A stretch of 64,000 nt of DNA, from NCBI RefSeq assembly GCF_015223065.1, contig NZ_JADFBY010000006.1, positions 186,001-250,000 on the forward strand. The letters run 5' to 3'. Below, in pieces: positions 27,569 to 37,966 of this stretch. Below the pieces are notes generated by a model. The model ran no database searches. It was not told where the DNA came from and worked only from the letters and a program-made list of their open reading frames with translations. Source of the DNA: Mucilaginibacter sp. JRF (lineage in GTDB: Bacteria > Bacteroidota > Bacteroidia > Sphingobacteriales > Sphingobacteriaceae). Made by a program: the position numbers and the translations under genes. The number at the start of each line of letters is the position of its first letter. Position 1 is the stretch's first letter.

Positions 27569-30115
27569 ATGCGAAATCTGTTATTGAAAAACTATCGAAC
27601 CAAATTAACATTACTGCTGCCTTTTATGCTGATGATATTCAGCGTGAAGGCACAGGTTGCAAACCCCGGTTATCATACCGCGTTGAGCTACAGCTGGGAA
27701 ATAAACACGCAAGGCAGCAAACCTGTACCGGTGTTGCTGCTTAGTAATAATAGTGGTTCGGCTATTCCGGTTAGCGGGTGGTCTATATATTTCAACTCCA
27801 TCAAAAAAACGCTGCTTGTTGGTGAGGATTCGCTTAAATATCAGATCAGTCATTTGAATGGTGATTTGTTTCGTATCAAATTCAAATCGGCACAGGTTAC
27901 GCTGAAACCTAATGAAACCTTCAGGATAAACATCACCGTGCCCGAGCTGCGCAACTTTACCGAAGTTGCCAAAGGGTTTTATTTAGTATATGATAACGAT
28001 GCCGGCAAAGGCTATCCGCTTAAAAATACCACCGTTTTAACCAACAGCATTGAGCCCGAAATAGCGCTGGCATCATACCAAAAAAATGCGCAGCTAAGTC
28101 TGCCCACGCAGGTACCGCCATCGTTGGTTTTCCCAAGCCCGGTAAGTTACTCGGTGCAAAAAGGTACGTTCGCGTTAACGGCCAAAACGGTGATCGTAGC
28201 GCCAGATAAGTTTAAGAGCGAGGCAGAGCTTTTAGCCACCGAGCTTGAGGGATTATTGGGTACCCGGCCATCAATAGTTTCTAAATCAAATTCGGCCCCG
28301 GCAATTAAATTGGTAGAGGGTAATTCGCCTGCCGAAGGGTATAGTTTAGTTGCCGATGCTAAGGGTGTTACTATAACCGCATCGCAGGCGGCGGGGATAT
28401 TTTACGGCATACAATCGTTAAAAACCATGTTGCCGCCCAAAGCATGGGCTGCCAGGCAAACAAGCCTTTTGGTGCCGTTTGTAAAGGTGAGCGATGCGCC
28501 AAGGTTTGGCCACAGGGCTTTTATGCTTGATGTTGCCCGTAACTTTCAATCGAAACCTAAAGTGTTAAAGGTATTGGATGTGATGGCGCTTTATAAAATG
28601 AACGTACTGCATTTTCATTTGAATGATGATGAAGGCTGGCGACTTGAAATTGACGGTTTGCCTGAACTAACACAAGTAGGATCAAAGCGCGGCCACTCGG
28701 TAGATAAATTTGCTATGCTGCCGCCATCATACGGTTCAGGGCCTGAGAGTGATAATCCTTTTGGCAGCGGCTATTTTAGCCGGGCCGATTATGTGGAGAT
28801 ATTGAAGTACGCTACGGCAAGGCACATCACTGTGATCCCCGAAATTGAAACACCCGGGCATGCCCGTGCCGCCATCAAATCAATGGATGCGCGATATAAT
28901 AATTACATCAAAAAGGGACTAAAGGCCGAGGCCGAGCAATATTTGCTTCGCGATATGGCCGATAGCTCGGTTTACCGCTCGGTACAAGGCTGGAACGATA
29001 ATGTGCTTAACCCGGCCATGCCATCAACCTATGCCTTTATAAAAAAGGTGACTTCCGAGATCGCTAAAATGTACGCTGACGCAGGTGCCCCGCTAAAAAC
29101 CATCCACATGGGTGGCGATGAAGTGCCCGAAGGGGTTTGGGCAAAATCGCCCGAGGTAAATAAACTGATGGCGCAGGATGCCGGTATCGGGTCGGTGTAT
29201 GGTATGTGGAAGTACTACTTTGGCAAGGTGAACGATGTGTTGAAGGAGCAAGGGCTATCATTATACGGATGGGAGGAGATAGGCCTTAAACGGACGGTTG
29301 TAAACAACCGTAAACGATGGGTGTTGGACACTACCGTTGCCAACCGGGGCTACACTACCGATGTATGGAATAATATTATAGGTACAGGTGCTGAGGATCT
29401 GGCGTACAATCTGGCTAATAATGGGTTCAAGGTGGTGCTATCCAACGTAACCAATATGTATTTGGATATGGCCTATAACAACAGCTTTTACGAGCATGGC
29501 ATGAACTGGGCTGGCTTTGTAAATGTTGATAAGCCTTTCTATTTCATCCCGTACAATTACTACACCACCACAACCGAAAATGAATATGGCGAACCAGTGC
29601 CGCAATCGGTTTTTAAAAACAAGGCTAAGCTGAAGGATGAGGCTAAGCAAAACATAGTTGGGCTGCAATCGGCATTATGGTCTGAAACCCTGTATGCCGA
29701 TAGTTTAATTGATTATATGCTGCTCCCCAAATTATTAGGCGCTGCCGAACGCTCATGGGCCAAGGCTCCCGAGTGGTCAACCCTTACCGATTCTATTTTT
29801 ACAAGCACCCAGTACAAACAAGACTGGGCCAAATTTGCCAGCACCATAGGCACGCGCGAATTACCACGCCTTGCCCATTACAAGGGCGGCTATCAGTACA
29901 GAATATTTGAGCCCGGGGTAGAGTGCAGCAATGGGGTAGTAAAAGCCAACGCCCAACTGCCCGGCTTTACTATCAGGTACACAACCAATGGTAGCGAGCC
30001 AAACCAAAATAGTCCGGCTTATAAAACGCTCATTACCACTAAGGGAACCATTACGCTCAAAGTATTTGATCAGCAGGGTAGATCGGGCAAAAAAGTGGTG
30101 GTGCAAAATAATTAA
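27569..30115 (+). CDS. GH20 beta-N-acetylhexosaminidase
   Basis: This 848-residue secreted exo-enzyme removes terminal beta-GlcNAc or GalNAc by substrate-assisted catalysis. Domain order is signal peptide (1-28, ending VKAQ), CHB_HEX carbohydrate-binding domain (about 30-160, with SGWSIYFN), GH20b alpha/beta domain (about 175-300), TIM barrel (about 305-730) and CHB_HEX_C domain (about 775-848, with IRYTTNGSEP). The catalytic pair is Asp517-Glu518 in HMGGDEVPEG, and HLNDDEGWR is also present. This is the chitobiase-type layout and normal length. It follows the HTCS gene by 97 bases and precedes a heparan-glucosaminide acetyltransferase-like gene, so amino-sugar glycans are the likely substrate. 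A TAGATTTG -7-like element lies a few bases before its ATG. Confidence 0.96.
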   Translation: MRNLLLKNYRTKLTLLLPFMLMIFSVKAQVANPGYHTALSYSWEINTQGSKPVPVLLLSNNSGSAIPVSGWSIYFNSIKKTLLVGEDSLKYQISHLNGDLFRIKFKSAQVTLKPNETFRINITVPELRNFTEVAKGFYLVYDNDAGKGYPLKNTTVLTNSIEPEIALASYQKNAQLSLPTQVPPSLVFPSPVSYSVQKGTFALTAKTVIVAPDKFKSEAELLATELEGLLGTRPSIVSKSNSAPAIKLVEGNSPAEGYSLVADAKGVTITASQAAGIFYGIQSLKTMLPPKAWAARQTSLLVPFVKVSDAPRFGHRAFMLDVARNFQSKPKVLKVLDVMALYKMNVLHFHLNDDEGWRLEIDGLPELTQVGSKRGHSVDKFAMLPPSYGSGPESDNPFGSGYFSRADYVEILKYATARHITVIPEIETPGHARAAIKSMDARYNNYIKKGLKAEAEQYLLRDMADSSVYRSVQGWNDNVLNPAMPSTYAFIKKVTSEIAKMYADAGAPLKTIHMGGDEVPEGVWAKSPEVNKLMAQDAGIGSVYGMWKYYFGKVNDVLKEQGLSLYGWEEIGLKRTVVNNRKRWVLDTTVANRGYTTDVWNNIIGTGAEDLAYNLANNGFKVVLSNVTNMYLDMAYNNSFYEHGMNWAGFVNVDKPFYFIPYNYYTTTTENEYGEPVPQSVFKNKAKLKDEAKQNIVGLQSALWSETLYADSLIDYMLLPKLLGAAERSWAKAPEWSTLTDSIFTSTQYKQDWAKFASTIGTRELPRLAHYKGGYQYRIFEPGVECSNGVVKANAQLPGFTIRYTTNGSEPNQNSPAYKTLITTKGTITLKVFDQQGRSGKKVVVQNN

Positions 30116-30213
30116 ACAAGCAGCTATTACTATTATCTGAACACCTGTGTGTATCTTCAGAGTGAAATAATTACATTTGAACGTTAACGTACACGTAATT
30201 TCATTTTGTGTTG

Positions 30214-31407
30214 ATGCAAACAGGTGAATTAAACAAAGGTCGGTCAATAGCCATTGATGCCCTGCGGGCTATCGTAATGGTGTTAATGATATTTGTGAAC
30301 GATCTGGGTTCGCTTAAAAACATCCCCAAAGGTTTAGAGCATGTAAAGGCCGATGTTGATGGAATGGGCCTGGCTGATGTGGTGTTTCCTGCATTCTTGT
30401 TCATAGTAGGCATGGCCGTGCCTTACGCCATCCAAAGTCGCCAAAAAAAGTCCGATACCACTGCGACAATATTCAAGCACATTGTACAGCGCAGCCTGGT
30501 GCTGCTCGTCATGGGCTTTATGTTTGTTAATTCTGAAACCTATGTTAACAGTGGCGCCGTCATTAGTAAAGATGTATGGGTGCTGCTGCTGGTTATCAGC
30601 TTCTTCCTGATATGGCTTGATTATCCCGACCCGCATCTGCCTAAAGTTAAAATACTGAAAGCTATTGGTGTAGTTATGCTGATAGTCCTCGCTTGTATTT
30701 ACCATGCAGATACAGGCACAGGTATACTTGCGCTCAGGCCGCAATGGTGGGGTATATTGGGTAAAATAGGATGGGCTTATTTTACGGTAAGCTCCATCTA
30801 TCTTTTCAGCGGACAAAAACTGTGGGTACAAATAGCGGCCTTGGTTTTCTTCATGCTGTTCTGCTCAGCAAGCCATTTGGGTTGGCTTGAACCGGTTGAG
30901 TGTATAAAGGATTATTTTTGGGTAGCAGGTAGTGGTTCGGTATCAGCATTATCAATGGCCGGTATAATTTTAACTATGTGGTATCGTAAATATGGTATCG
31001 CGGGCAATACTCTTTGGTTGTTGGCTTTGGGCTTTGCTGTGGCGCTGATAGCATTCGGTTTTGTAACGCGGCCATTATGGGGAATATCAAAAATACAGGC
31101 AACCCCCTCGTGGGTGGCTATATGCGCGGGTATTACGGTTTGGGCCTTTATGCTGATCAGTTACCTAACTGATGTTAAAAATCGAACCGCATGGTACAAC
31201 TTTATTAAACCCGCAGGAGTGTTTACGCTTACCTGTTATATGCTGCCATACATACATTATTCGCTCGTAAAAATTACGGATATATCATTTTTGCCTTTAT
31301 TTTTACGTACGGGCGGGGTAGGGCTTATCAAATCGCTGATATACGCCTTGCTTATAGTTTTTATAACCGGCTTGCTGGCTAAAAAACACATCCGCCTTAA
31401 ATTATAA
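30214..31407 (+). CDS. HGSNAT/NagX-like membrane acyltransferase (DUF5009 type)
   Basis: This 397-residue integral membrane protein has about 10-11 spans. Its N-terminus, RSIAIDALRAIVMVLMIFVND with DVVFPAFLFIVGMAVPYAI, is the signature of the COG4299/DUF5009 family related to heparan-alpha-glucosaminide N-acetyltransferase. Those proteins are thought to acetylate or translocate amino sugars across the membrane. A GTG at 30208 could start two codons earlier; the ATG at 30214 is preferred. It lies 98 bases after the GH20 gene and 15 bases before uxuA, so it is probably co-transcribed with the latter. A role in handling glucosamine released by GH20 is plausible but inferred. Confidence 0.8.
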   Translation: MQTGELNKGRSIAIDALRAIVMVLMIFVNDLGSLKNIPKGLEHVKADVDGMGLADVVFPAFLFIVGMAVPYAIQSRQKKSDTTATIFKHIVQRSLVLLVMGFMFVNSETYVNSGAVISKDVWVLLLVISFFLIWLDYPDPHLPKVKILKAIGVVMLIVLACIYHADTGTGILALRPQWWGILGKIGWAYFTVSSIYLFSGQKLWVQIAALVFFMLFCSASHLGWLEPVECIKDYFWVAGSGSVSALSMAGIILTMWYRKYGIAGNTLWLLALGFAVALIAFGFVTRPLWGISKIQATPSWVAICAGITVWAFMLISYLTDVKNRTAWYNFIKPAGVFTLTCYMLPYIHYSLVKITDISFLPLFLRTGGVGLIKSLIYALLIVFITGLLAKKHIRLKL

Positions 31408-31422
31408 ACTAAAACACTACCA

Positions 31423-32631
31423 ATGGAACATCAATATTCATCATATCGTGGTACAGGTTTGCGCATGGAGCAAAGCATGCGCTGGTTTGGTCCGGCAGAC
31501 CCGGTGAGCTTGCAGGATATTAAGCAGGCCGGTTGTACAGGTATCGTTACCGCCCTGCACCATATCCCTAATGGCGAGGTTTGGTCTGTTGATGAGATAC
31601 AGAAACGTAATGATCTGATCAACGCCGCCGGCCTGAACTGGAACGTGGTAGAAAGTCTGCCGGTGCATGAAAGTATCAAGACCCAGGCCGATGGTTTTAT
31701 GGAATTGATAGAGAACTATAAAACATCCATAAAGCATTTAGCGCATTGTGGCATAAAAACCGTCACCTATAATTTTATGCCTGTGTTGGATTGGACACGT
31801 ACCGATCTTGATTATGAGGTAGCCGATGGTAGCCGCGCGTTACGGTTTGAAAAGGCTGCCTTTATAGCCTTTGATGTATTTATACTACAACGCCCCGATG
31901 CCGACCATGAATATACCTGGGATGAACTGAACCGCGCCAAGCAGCGTTTAGCCCAAATGAGCGATGCTGAGAAAAATAAGCTGATAGCCAATATTATTGC
32001 CGGTTTACCCGGCAGCGAAGAGCAGTTTACCATTGATAACTTTAAGGATGCGCTGCGCCCCTACGATGATATTACCGCCGATAAGTTGCGGGCTAACCTG
32101 GTTTATTTTTTAGAACAGGTAATACCCGTTGCCGATGAGCATGGGGTAAAAATGGTTATTCACCCGGACGACCCGCCTTATGGCATATTGGGTTTGCCGA
32201 GGGTGGTAAGCACCATGAGCGATCTGCAATATATTTTTGATGCAGTGCCTTCGCTTAATAATGGCTTGTGTTTTTGTTCAGGCTCTTTCGGTGTGAGGGC
32301 TGATAATGACCTGCCCGGGTTGGTAAGGCAATTTGGCGACAGGATAAACTTTCTACACCTGCGCAATACCAAGCGTAATACCCTCGGCGACTTTTATGAG
32401 GACAACCACCTTGAGGGCGATGCCGATATGTACGAAATAATTAAAGAAGTGGTAACGGTAATGCAAAAACGTAACATCAGCATCCCGGCGCGGCCCGATC
32501 ATGGGCACCAAATGCTGGACGATCTGGGTAAAAAGGTAAACCCCGGCTATTCGGCCATTGGCAGGCTGCGAGGCATTGCCGAGATACGTGGGCTTGAACT
32601 GGGTATATTGCGTAGCATGGCATCGCGGTAA
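31423..32631 (+). CDS. uxuA: Mannonate dehydratase
   Basis: UxuA dehydrates D-mannonate to 2-keto-3-deoxy-gluconate in glucuronate catabolism. The 402-residue protein shows family-typical sequence: [44 protein letters not shown], the metal-site strands MVIHPDDPP and [18 protein letters not shown] and [10 protein letters not shown]. The length equals the family norm. It is a cytoplasmic Fe/Mn-dependent TIM barrel. It follows the DUF5009 gene by 15 bases, and a LacI regulator follows 74 bases on, so the two may be regulated by uronate. UxuB and KDG kinase are not in the window. Its presence hints that a uronate-containing glycan is degraded here. Confidence 0.96.
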   Translation: MEHQYSSYRGTGLRMEQSMRWFGPADPVSLQDIKQAGCTGIVTALHHIPNGEVWSVDEIQKRNDLINAAGLNWNVVESLPVHESIKTQADGFMELIENYKTSIKHLAHCGIKTVTYNFMPVLDWTRTDLDYEVADGSRALRFEKAAFIAFDVFILQRPDADHEYTWDELNRAKQRLAQMSDAEKNKLIANIIAGLPGSEEQFTIDNFKDALRPYDDITADKLRANLVYFLEQVIPVADEHGVKMVIHPDDPPYGILGLPRVVSTMSDLQYIFDAVPSLNNGLCFCSGSFGVRADNDLPGLVRQFGDRINFLHLRNTKRNTLGDFYEDNHLEGDADMYEIIKEVVTVMQKRNISIPARPDHGHQMLDDLGKKVNPGYSAIGRLRGIAEIRGLELGILRSMASR

Positions 32632-32705
32632 TTATATTAGCATCGCTGTAAGCCATAAATTTTTTTGTTATTTGCGGCTGATAAGCCAAATGCAGCTAAA
32701 TATAA

Positions 32706-33764
32706 ATGAGCGATAAAAAAGAACTCGTAGGCGTAAAAGAAATTGCCCGCCGTGCCGGTGTATCCATAGGCACGGTCGACCGGGTTTTGCATAACAGGGC
32801 AGGGGTTTCTAAAAAAACACAAGCTAAAATTCTGGAGATAATCAAAGAACTCGATTATCAGCCCAATATTTTGGCCCGCAGGCTGGCCTCTAAAAAAGTA
32901 CTTACCATAGCCGTGCTTATCCCATCCGCGTCGGCCGAAACAAATTACTGGCAGGCCCCGCTTGATGGCGTTATTGATGCCGAAGCCGAGGTTAAACCTT
33001 ACGGCATTGTTGTAGAGAAATATCTGTTTGATCAAAACGACAAATCATCCTTTGTAAAACAATACAAAGCCATATTAAACAAAGGTGTTGATGGCGTAGT
33101 ACTTGCGCCCATGTTTATGCAGGAAGCACGCGAATTTGCCGCCGAATGCGATGAAAGGCAGATGCCCTATGTTTTCATCAACTCGGATGTGCCCGATAAA
33201 TGTGGTTTGTGCTACATAGGCCCCGATCTGTACCATAGCGGCGCTACGGCAGCGCATCTTATAAAATACCTTGTACAGCCGGGCGATGAAGTGCTGGTGG
33301 TCAATATCTCTAAGGAAATTGATAACCTGCACCACCTGCTACGCAAAGAGGAAGGCTTTAGAGGGTACTTCAAGATCAATGATCTGAATAACAAAATAAC
33401 TAAGGTTGATATTCGCGATACCGATCACCTCTCGGTAAAGCGTGAACTGACTGTGATGTTGAAGGATCATGATGTGAAGGCCGTTTTCGTAACTAACTCC
33501 CGCGTGTCATACGTTGCTGAGTTCCTCGCCGAGGCTAAACGTACTGATATTAAGCTGATAGGTTATGATTTTTTGGAGCAGAATATATCGTATTTGAAGG
33601 ATGGCGTTATCGAGTTTTTGATCAGCCAAAAACCAAAGGAGCAGGGATATCGTGGTATAATCACCCTTTATAATCACCTTGTACATAGGGCAGGGGTTGA
33701 TAAACATTATTATATGCCTATAGATATTATTACTAAGGAGAATTACCTTTTCTATAAAAATTAA
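32706..33764 (+). CDS. LacI-family transcriptional regulator
   Basis: This 352-residue protein has an N-terminal HTH (about 6-30: VKEIARRAGVSIGTVDRVLHN), the hinge helix NILARRLASKK and a periplasmic-binding-protein-like effector domain of the type with ISKEIDNLHHLLRKEEGF. LacI proteins bind palindromic operators and respond to sugars. It stands 74 bases after uxuA on the same strand, suggesting control of the uxuA/DUF5009 unit or of the PUL. The effector is unknown; a uronate or its product would suit the context. No operator palindrome was identified with confidence. Confidence 0.93.
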   Translation: MSDKKELVGVKEIARRAGVSIGTVDRVLHNRAGVSKKTQAKILEIIKELDYQPNILARRLASKKVLTIAVLIPSASAETNYWQAPLDGVIDAEAEVKPYGIVVEKYLFDQNDKSSFVKQYKAILNKGVDGVVLAPMFMQEAREFAAECDERQMPYVFINSDVPDKCGLCYIGPDLYHSGATAAHLIKYLVQPGDEVLVVNISKEIDNLHHLLRKEEGFRGYFKINDLNNKITKVDIRDTDHLSVKRELTVMLKDHDVKAVFVTNSRVSYVAEFLAEAKRTDIKLIGYDFLEQNISYLKDGVIEFLISQKPKEQGYRGIITLYNHLVHRAGVDKHYYMPIDIITKENYLFYKN

Positions 33765-33872
33765 AAACCCATTTGGGTATCTATCCTGCCGGGATGGTAA
33801 ATGCTTTTTATAGGCTGATTTTCAATTATTTTCACAATAAGGGACAATAAGTTACACAACAGTAACAGCCCC

Positions 33873-33904
33873 TTTGCGCCACGTGGAATGTGTATGTACT
33901 TTTG
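33873..33904 (+). promoter_or_regulatory. Bacteroidetes sigma-A promoter for the Kelch gene
   Basis: TTTG (33873-33876), a 20-base spacer and TACTTTTG (33897-33904) match the Bacteroidetes -33/-7 consensus exactly. Transcription would start near 33911, about 40 bases before the ATG at 33950. Confidence 0.8.
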
Positions 33905-33949
33905 AATTATATATTATTATACTTCAACCTTTTACCACACCACACCGTC

Positions 33950-36358
33950 ATGATTAGCAGATGCTTTACGTTAAACGTATTTTTAAATTTTAAGCGAAAG
34001 TCCCTTTTAGTACTCATTTTATTCACCTTAATTTCGGGCACCGCATTAGGCCAGTGGACACGCAAGGCCGATGAGATCAGCAAGCGTGCCGAATCAAACA
34101 ACGTACTTTATAAAAACAAGCTTTATGTTTTCGGCGGTTTTGGCGATAATCCCATCATCGAAAAAACTAACGAGGTTTATGATATCGCCGCGAATAAATG
34201 GAGTAAGATAGCCTCGTTTCCGGTAGGTAAAGAGGTTACGCACCAGGGTGTAATACTTGTTGATGATAAGGTATGGCTTATTGGCGGCAGGTTAGTAGAT
34301 GCCTACGGCCCGGCAAGCAGCCACGTGCTTATTTATAATATCACTACCAATACATGGTCGGACGGACCTGAGTTAATAGACCCCGGCGCGAACAAGGTAT
34401 TCCCGATAGGTGCCGCGGGGTATGCGCTCTTAGGCCGAACCATACACGTTTTTGGTGGCTTTGGCCCCACATTGTGTGAGGATCAGGCCAACCTGCACCT
34501 TACTATTGATGTAGATAAGTATATGGCTGATCCGCAGCATGTAACCTGGGAGAATAAGTTGGCGCCAATGCCTATACCGCGTAACCATTTAAGCTCGGTA
34601 GTAATAGGGGGCAAAATATATGCGCTGGGTGGCCAGTTTCTGCATGATTGCGGAGCTGTAGACAAGATGTATTGCCACGTGTACGATAGCGCTACCGATA
34701 CCTGGACAAGGCTAACCGATCTGCCTAAACCACGCTCGCATGCCGAGGCCGCTACCTTTGCTGTTGACGGTAAGATATTCCTGGTAGGCGGACAGAGTTA
34801 TAATAACCTCACCCAAAACTCAACCTATCAGTTTGATCCTAAAGCTAACAATGGCGCCGGAGCATGGACTAACCTGTCATCTTATAAATTGCCCGGTACT
34901 TTCTTGGGCTTGTCATCAAAACTGGCGGGTACTTCATTCATCATCACCAACGGCGCTTTAGATAACTATGGCAACGAGCGTAAGGAAACTTACACCGCCA
35001 AAGTAACCCGTAGCAGCGCCCGTACGCTTGGTTTTACCCAAGCCTGCGTTAGTGCTGATGTTAGGGTAGATAGTACCGCGCAGGTAAAAAACCTGTTGTA
35101 TTGTATTGAAGATGCCGCGCCTTACACCATAACATCTGATGTTGAATGGCTAAGCATCACCAAAAACCAAAGCGGCAACGTAACGCTCGAAGGACAGGAT
35201 ATTCATGTAGCTATAAATCCCGAAGGTTTAGCACCGGGGCATTACACGGGTAACATAACAGCTAAAGGGCCGCTGGCCAACTCAACGGCTAAGTTTTGTG
35301 TTAACCTGAATGTGCTGCCATCGCAACAGCCCAAAACTCAGTATACACTTTTGGTTGATACCATAGGTATCGGCACCATAGCCCGATCGCCGGAGCGAAG
35401 TACCTATGATTCAAACAGCGTGGTTAACATAACCGCTACCCCCGCCTCGGGTTGGTTGTTTAAGGAGTGGACTGGCGATACCGTTGCAACCACCAATTCA
35501 TTTGCTGCTTTAATGGATACCAGCAAACATTACACCGCCACATTTATTAAGGACACGACAGTAGCTGTAGCCTTAATATCAAACATTGCTGCCACAACCA
35601 CTAAAAGCTATGTGCTGGGGCAGTTGAATACGGGCGTTGTTTATTATAGCGATCGTACTTATAAAATTACCTCCGTACCATCGGCATTAACCGGTTCGCC
35701 ATTCATCAAAACACCTAATGATGATAAGATGAATACCTCAACCAACATCCTGTCGTTCACGCTTGGGCAGGCGGCAACGGTGTATGTGGCTTATGATCCG
35801 AGGGCTACATCGTTACCTACATGGCTAAAAAGTTGGAAAAAGCTCACCGACAAAATAGGTATCGACGACCCGAAACTAAGCTCGCTTACCTTATACAGTA
35901 AGGACTTCGCGGCGGGTAAAGTAACCATTGGCGGTAATTACGCCAGCCCAACAGCAGGTACGCTTTGCGAGTATCTGGTGATAGGCAAGGTGCCTGCGGC
36001 CACAGCCACAGCATCATCCCGCACGGCTTTAATGAGCTTAAAGGGCGGAGCGTTTGAATCGTATTCGGCAACAAATACTATTGATCCGCAAGCTACAGTA
36101 AGCAAGATACAGCTATACCCTAACCCGGTGAGCGATAGGTTCCAGGTTACATTCCCGGCTAACTATAAAGGCGCGTCATCAGTTACTATAGTTGATATGA
36201 ATGGTAAAGTTTATCCGGTATCAAAATCGGTTATCAATAACAATACGTTAAAGATGGATATTAATATTAACCAGCTTTCGTTAAAAACAGGTATTTACTC
36301 GGTATTAGTACGCTCAAAAGAGGGTAAAACCGATGTTGTAAGATTTATGGTACAGTAG
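33950..36358 (+). CDS. Kelch-repeat / BACON-domain protein with T9SS sorting tail
   Basis: A start at 33950 gives 802 residues with a signal peptide that ends near ALGQ; the frame extends upstream only to the promoter. Domains in order: a six-bladed Kelch propeller (about 40-360; blades with KLYVFGGF, KVWLIGG, TIHVFGGF, KIYALGGQ and KIFLVGGQ), a BACON Ig-like domain (about 370-460, with VEWLSITKNQSG), a bacterial-repeat domain (about 465-540, with WLFKEWTGD), an unrecognised beta domain, and a C-terminal T9SS type A tail from IQLYPNPVSDRF. The tail directs export through the type IX system and surface attachment or release. BACON domains are linked to carbohydrate or mucin binding. It has its own strong promoter and ends six bases from a convergent antiporter gene. 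The catalytic status is unknown; a surface glycan-binding role is likely. Confidence 0.85.
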   Translation: MISRCFTLNVFLNFKRKSLLVLILFTLISGTALGQWTRKADEISKRAESNNVLYKNKLYVFGGFGDNPIIEKTNEVYDIAANKWSKIASFPVGKEVTHQGVILVDDKVWLIGGRLVDAYGPASSHVLIYNITTNTWSDGPELIDPGANKVFPIGAAGYALLGRTIHVFGGFGPTLCEDQANLHLTIDVDKYMADPQHVTWENKLAPMPIPRNHLSSVVIGGKIYALGGQFLHDCGAVDKMYCHVYDSATDTWTRLTDLPKPRSHAEAATFAVDGKIFLVGGQSYNNLTQNSTYQFDPKANNGAGAWTNLSSYKLPGTFLGLSSKLAGTSFIITNGALDNYGNERKETYTAKVTRSSARTLGFTQACVSADVRVDSTAQVKNLLYCIEDAAPYTITSDVEWLSITKNQSGNVTLEGQDIHVAINPEGLAPGHYTGNITAKGPLANSTAKFCVNLNVLPSQQPKTQYTLLVDTIGIGTIARSPERSTYDSNSVVNITATPASGWLFKEWTGDTVATTNSFAALMDTSKHYTATFIKDTTVAVALISNIAATTTKSYVLGQLNTGVVYYSDRTYKITSVPSALTGSPFIKTPNDDKMNTSTNILSFTLGQAATVYVAYDPRATSLPTWLKSWKKLTDKIGIDDPKLSSLTLYSKDFAAGKVTIGGNYASPTAGTLCEYLVIGKVPAATATASSRTALMSLKGGAFESYSATNTIDPQATVSKIQLYPNPVSDRFQVTFPANYKGASSVTIVDMNGKVYPVSKSVINNNTLKMDININQLSLKTGIYSVLVRSKEGKTDVVRFMVQ

Positions 36359-36364
36359 GTAGCG

Positions 36365-37606
36365 TTATGGCAAAAGTTTATTAACCACCTTGTTAAGGGT
36401 AAGCCCTTGTACAATGATGGAAAAAACTACTATAACAAAGCCTGCGGTAAGTATCATAGGTTTATATTCTGAGTCGGGCAGAGAGAGGGCAAGTGCAACT
36501 GATATACCGCCCCGCAAGCCTCCCCAGGTCAAAATTAGTACACTGCTGTTTTGTATTGCCAGCGATCGCCTCAAAACGATAACCGGCAATGCAATACTCA
36601 GTGCACGGGCTATCAGTAAAATAACAATAGCCATACAGCCAACCAGCAAATAAGTGGTACTTACGTTTAGCGAAACCAATTGCAGACCTATCAGCACAAA
36701 TAATATAGTATTCAGCAACTCATCCATCAACGACCATACCTTTTCCAGATATTGCTCCTGGCTGATAGCTTCATGGCGGTTAAAGCAGTGGCTGCCTATC
36801 AGTAACCCCGCCACCACAACGGCCAATGGTGCCGATACATGCAGTATGCCCGCCAATGCCGATATGCCCAGCACCAGGCTGACAGATATCATTACGATGG
36901 TTTGAAAGTCGGTAATGGCCCGCATCATGCGATAGGCCAGAAAACCTAATACGGCACCTAAAACCACTCCCCCAAAAACCTCTAAGGCGAACAGTCGCGC
37001 GGCTTCTGAAAAGGAAAAGAACTTATCAGGTATTGACGCTACCTCTGAAAAGCTTACGAACAACACCAACCCGATACCATCATTAAACAGCGATTCGCCC
37101 GAGATGATAGTTTTGAGTCTGTCGGGCATTTTTGAGCGGGTGAGCAAGGCGGCTACCGCTACAGCATCGGTAGGGGAGATGAGCGCGCCGAATACCAGGC
37201 AATACATAAAGGGCACGTGTAAGCCAATAAGGCCAAGCACCTCGAATAATATCCCCGCAAAAATCAATGTAGATAAAATAACCCCAATGGTGCTGATGAT
37301 GAGTACACCACGCAGGTTTTCGCGCAGCTTGTTTACATCAATATGCAGGGCGCTGGCAAACAGCAGGAAGCCCAGCATAACATCAAGCAAGGTTTTTGAA
37401 AAATCAATAGAGTGGGTAAGCTCGAATATCAAATGTGTTAGCCGGGGGGTAACCGACCCGGCAATAACCGTAAACAGCGCCGCGACTATTGATAAAAGCA
37501 TAACACCTATTACGCCGGGTAGCTTTATCCAACGGGCATTTATATAACTAAACAGGGTACTAATTGTAACTAAACTGGTAATAATAATAATCAAATTCAT
37601 AGGCAT
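36365..37606 (-). CDS. Na+/H+ antiporter, CPA1 (NhaP-like)
   Basis: This 413-residue inner-membrane protein has 11-12 predicted spans. It carries the CPA1 signatures FGALISPTDAVAVAALL (the ion-binding TDAV region) and SGESLFNDGIGLVLF (cf. GESLxND), plus WGGLRGGISVALALSLP near residue 360. It exchanges Na+ or K+ for protons and controls cytoplasmic pH and salt. No cytosolic C-terminal regulatory domain is present, so it is a minimal antiporter. Its stop is six bases from the convergent Kelch gene. About 900 bases of non-coding sequence lie upstream. Confidence 0.93.
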   Translation of the reverse strand: MPMNLIIIITSLVTISTLFSYINARWIKLPGVIGVMLLSIVAALFTVIAGSVTPRLTHLIFELTHSIDFSKTLLDVMLGFLLFASALHIDVNKLRENLRGVLIISTIGVILSTLIFAGILFEVLGLIGLHVPFMYCLVFGALISPTDAVAVAALLTRSKMPDRLKTIISGESLFNDGIGLVLFVSFSEVASIPDKFFSFSEAARLFALEVFGGVVLGAVLGFLAYRMMRAITDFQTIVMISVSLVLGISALAGILHVSAPLAVVVAGLLIGSHCFNRHEAISQEQYLEKVWSLMDELLNTILFVLIGLQLVSLNVSTTYLLVGCMAIVILLIARALSIALPVIVLRRSLAIQNSSVLILTWGGLRGGISVALALSLPDSEYKPMILTAGFVIVVFSIIVQGLTLNKVVNKLLP

Positions 37607-37966
37607 GTCCGGTTGTTTTACAAATATGTAAAAGAATGGTTTGCCCCTGCATCATTAATCAACCTAAATTTAAATTTAACTTACTACTAATAATAACACT
37701 TCGCGCTATTACACAAACTACTGTGCGCGAGTTACTCAATCACTATTTTTTTTAATGATAAATTTTAATTGCATTAACAAAAACCAATCAATAATTAGAA
37801 TGTTATTAGAGAAGTATCGCAAGATATATCTTCCGGCTACCTCAAATCTATCTTGTTTACAAACGCAACAGTTTGTGGAGGAGCAGGCGTCATATTGTTG
37901 ACTTTCTCCACATATTTATAAAATCATCTGAATTTTGTTAAATCCTTAAGGTTAATTTTGTGCAGC

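Noticed and set aside
30334..30831. 165-codon minus-strand frame inside the DUF5009 gene
   Set aside because: Antisense to a well-supported membrane protein; composition (His, Tyr, Gln-rich) is typical of shadow frames.
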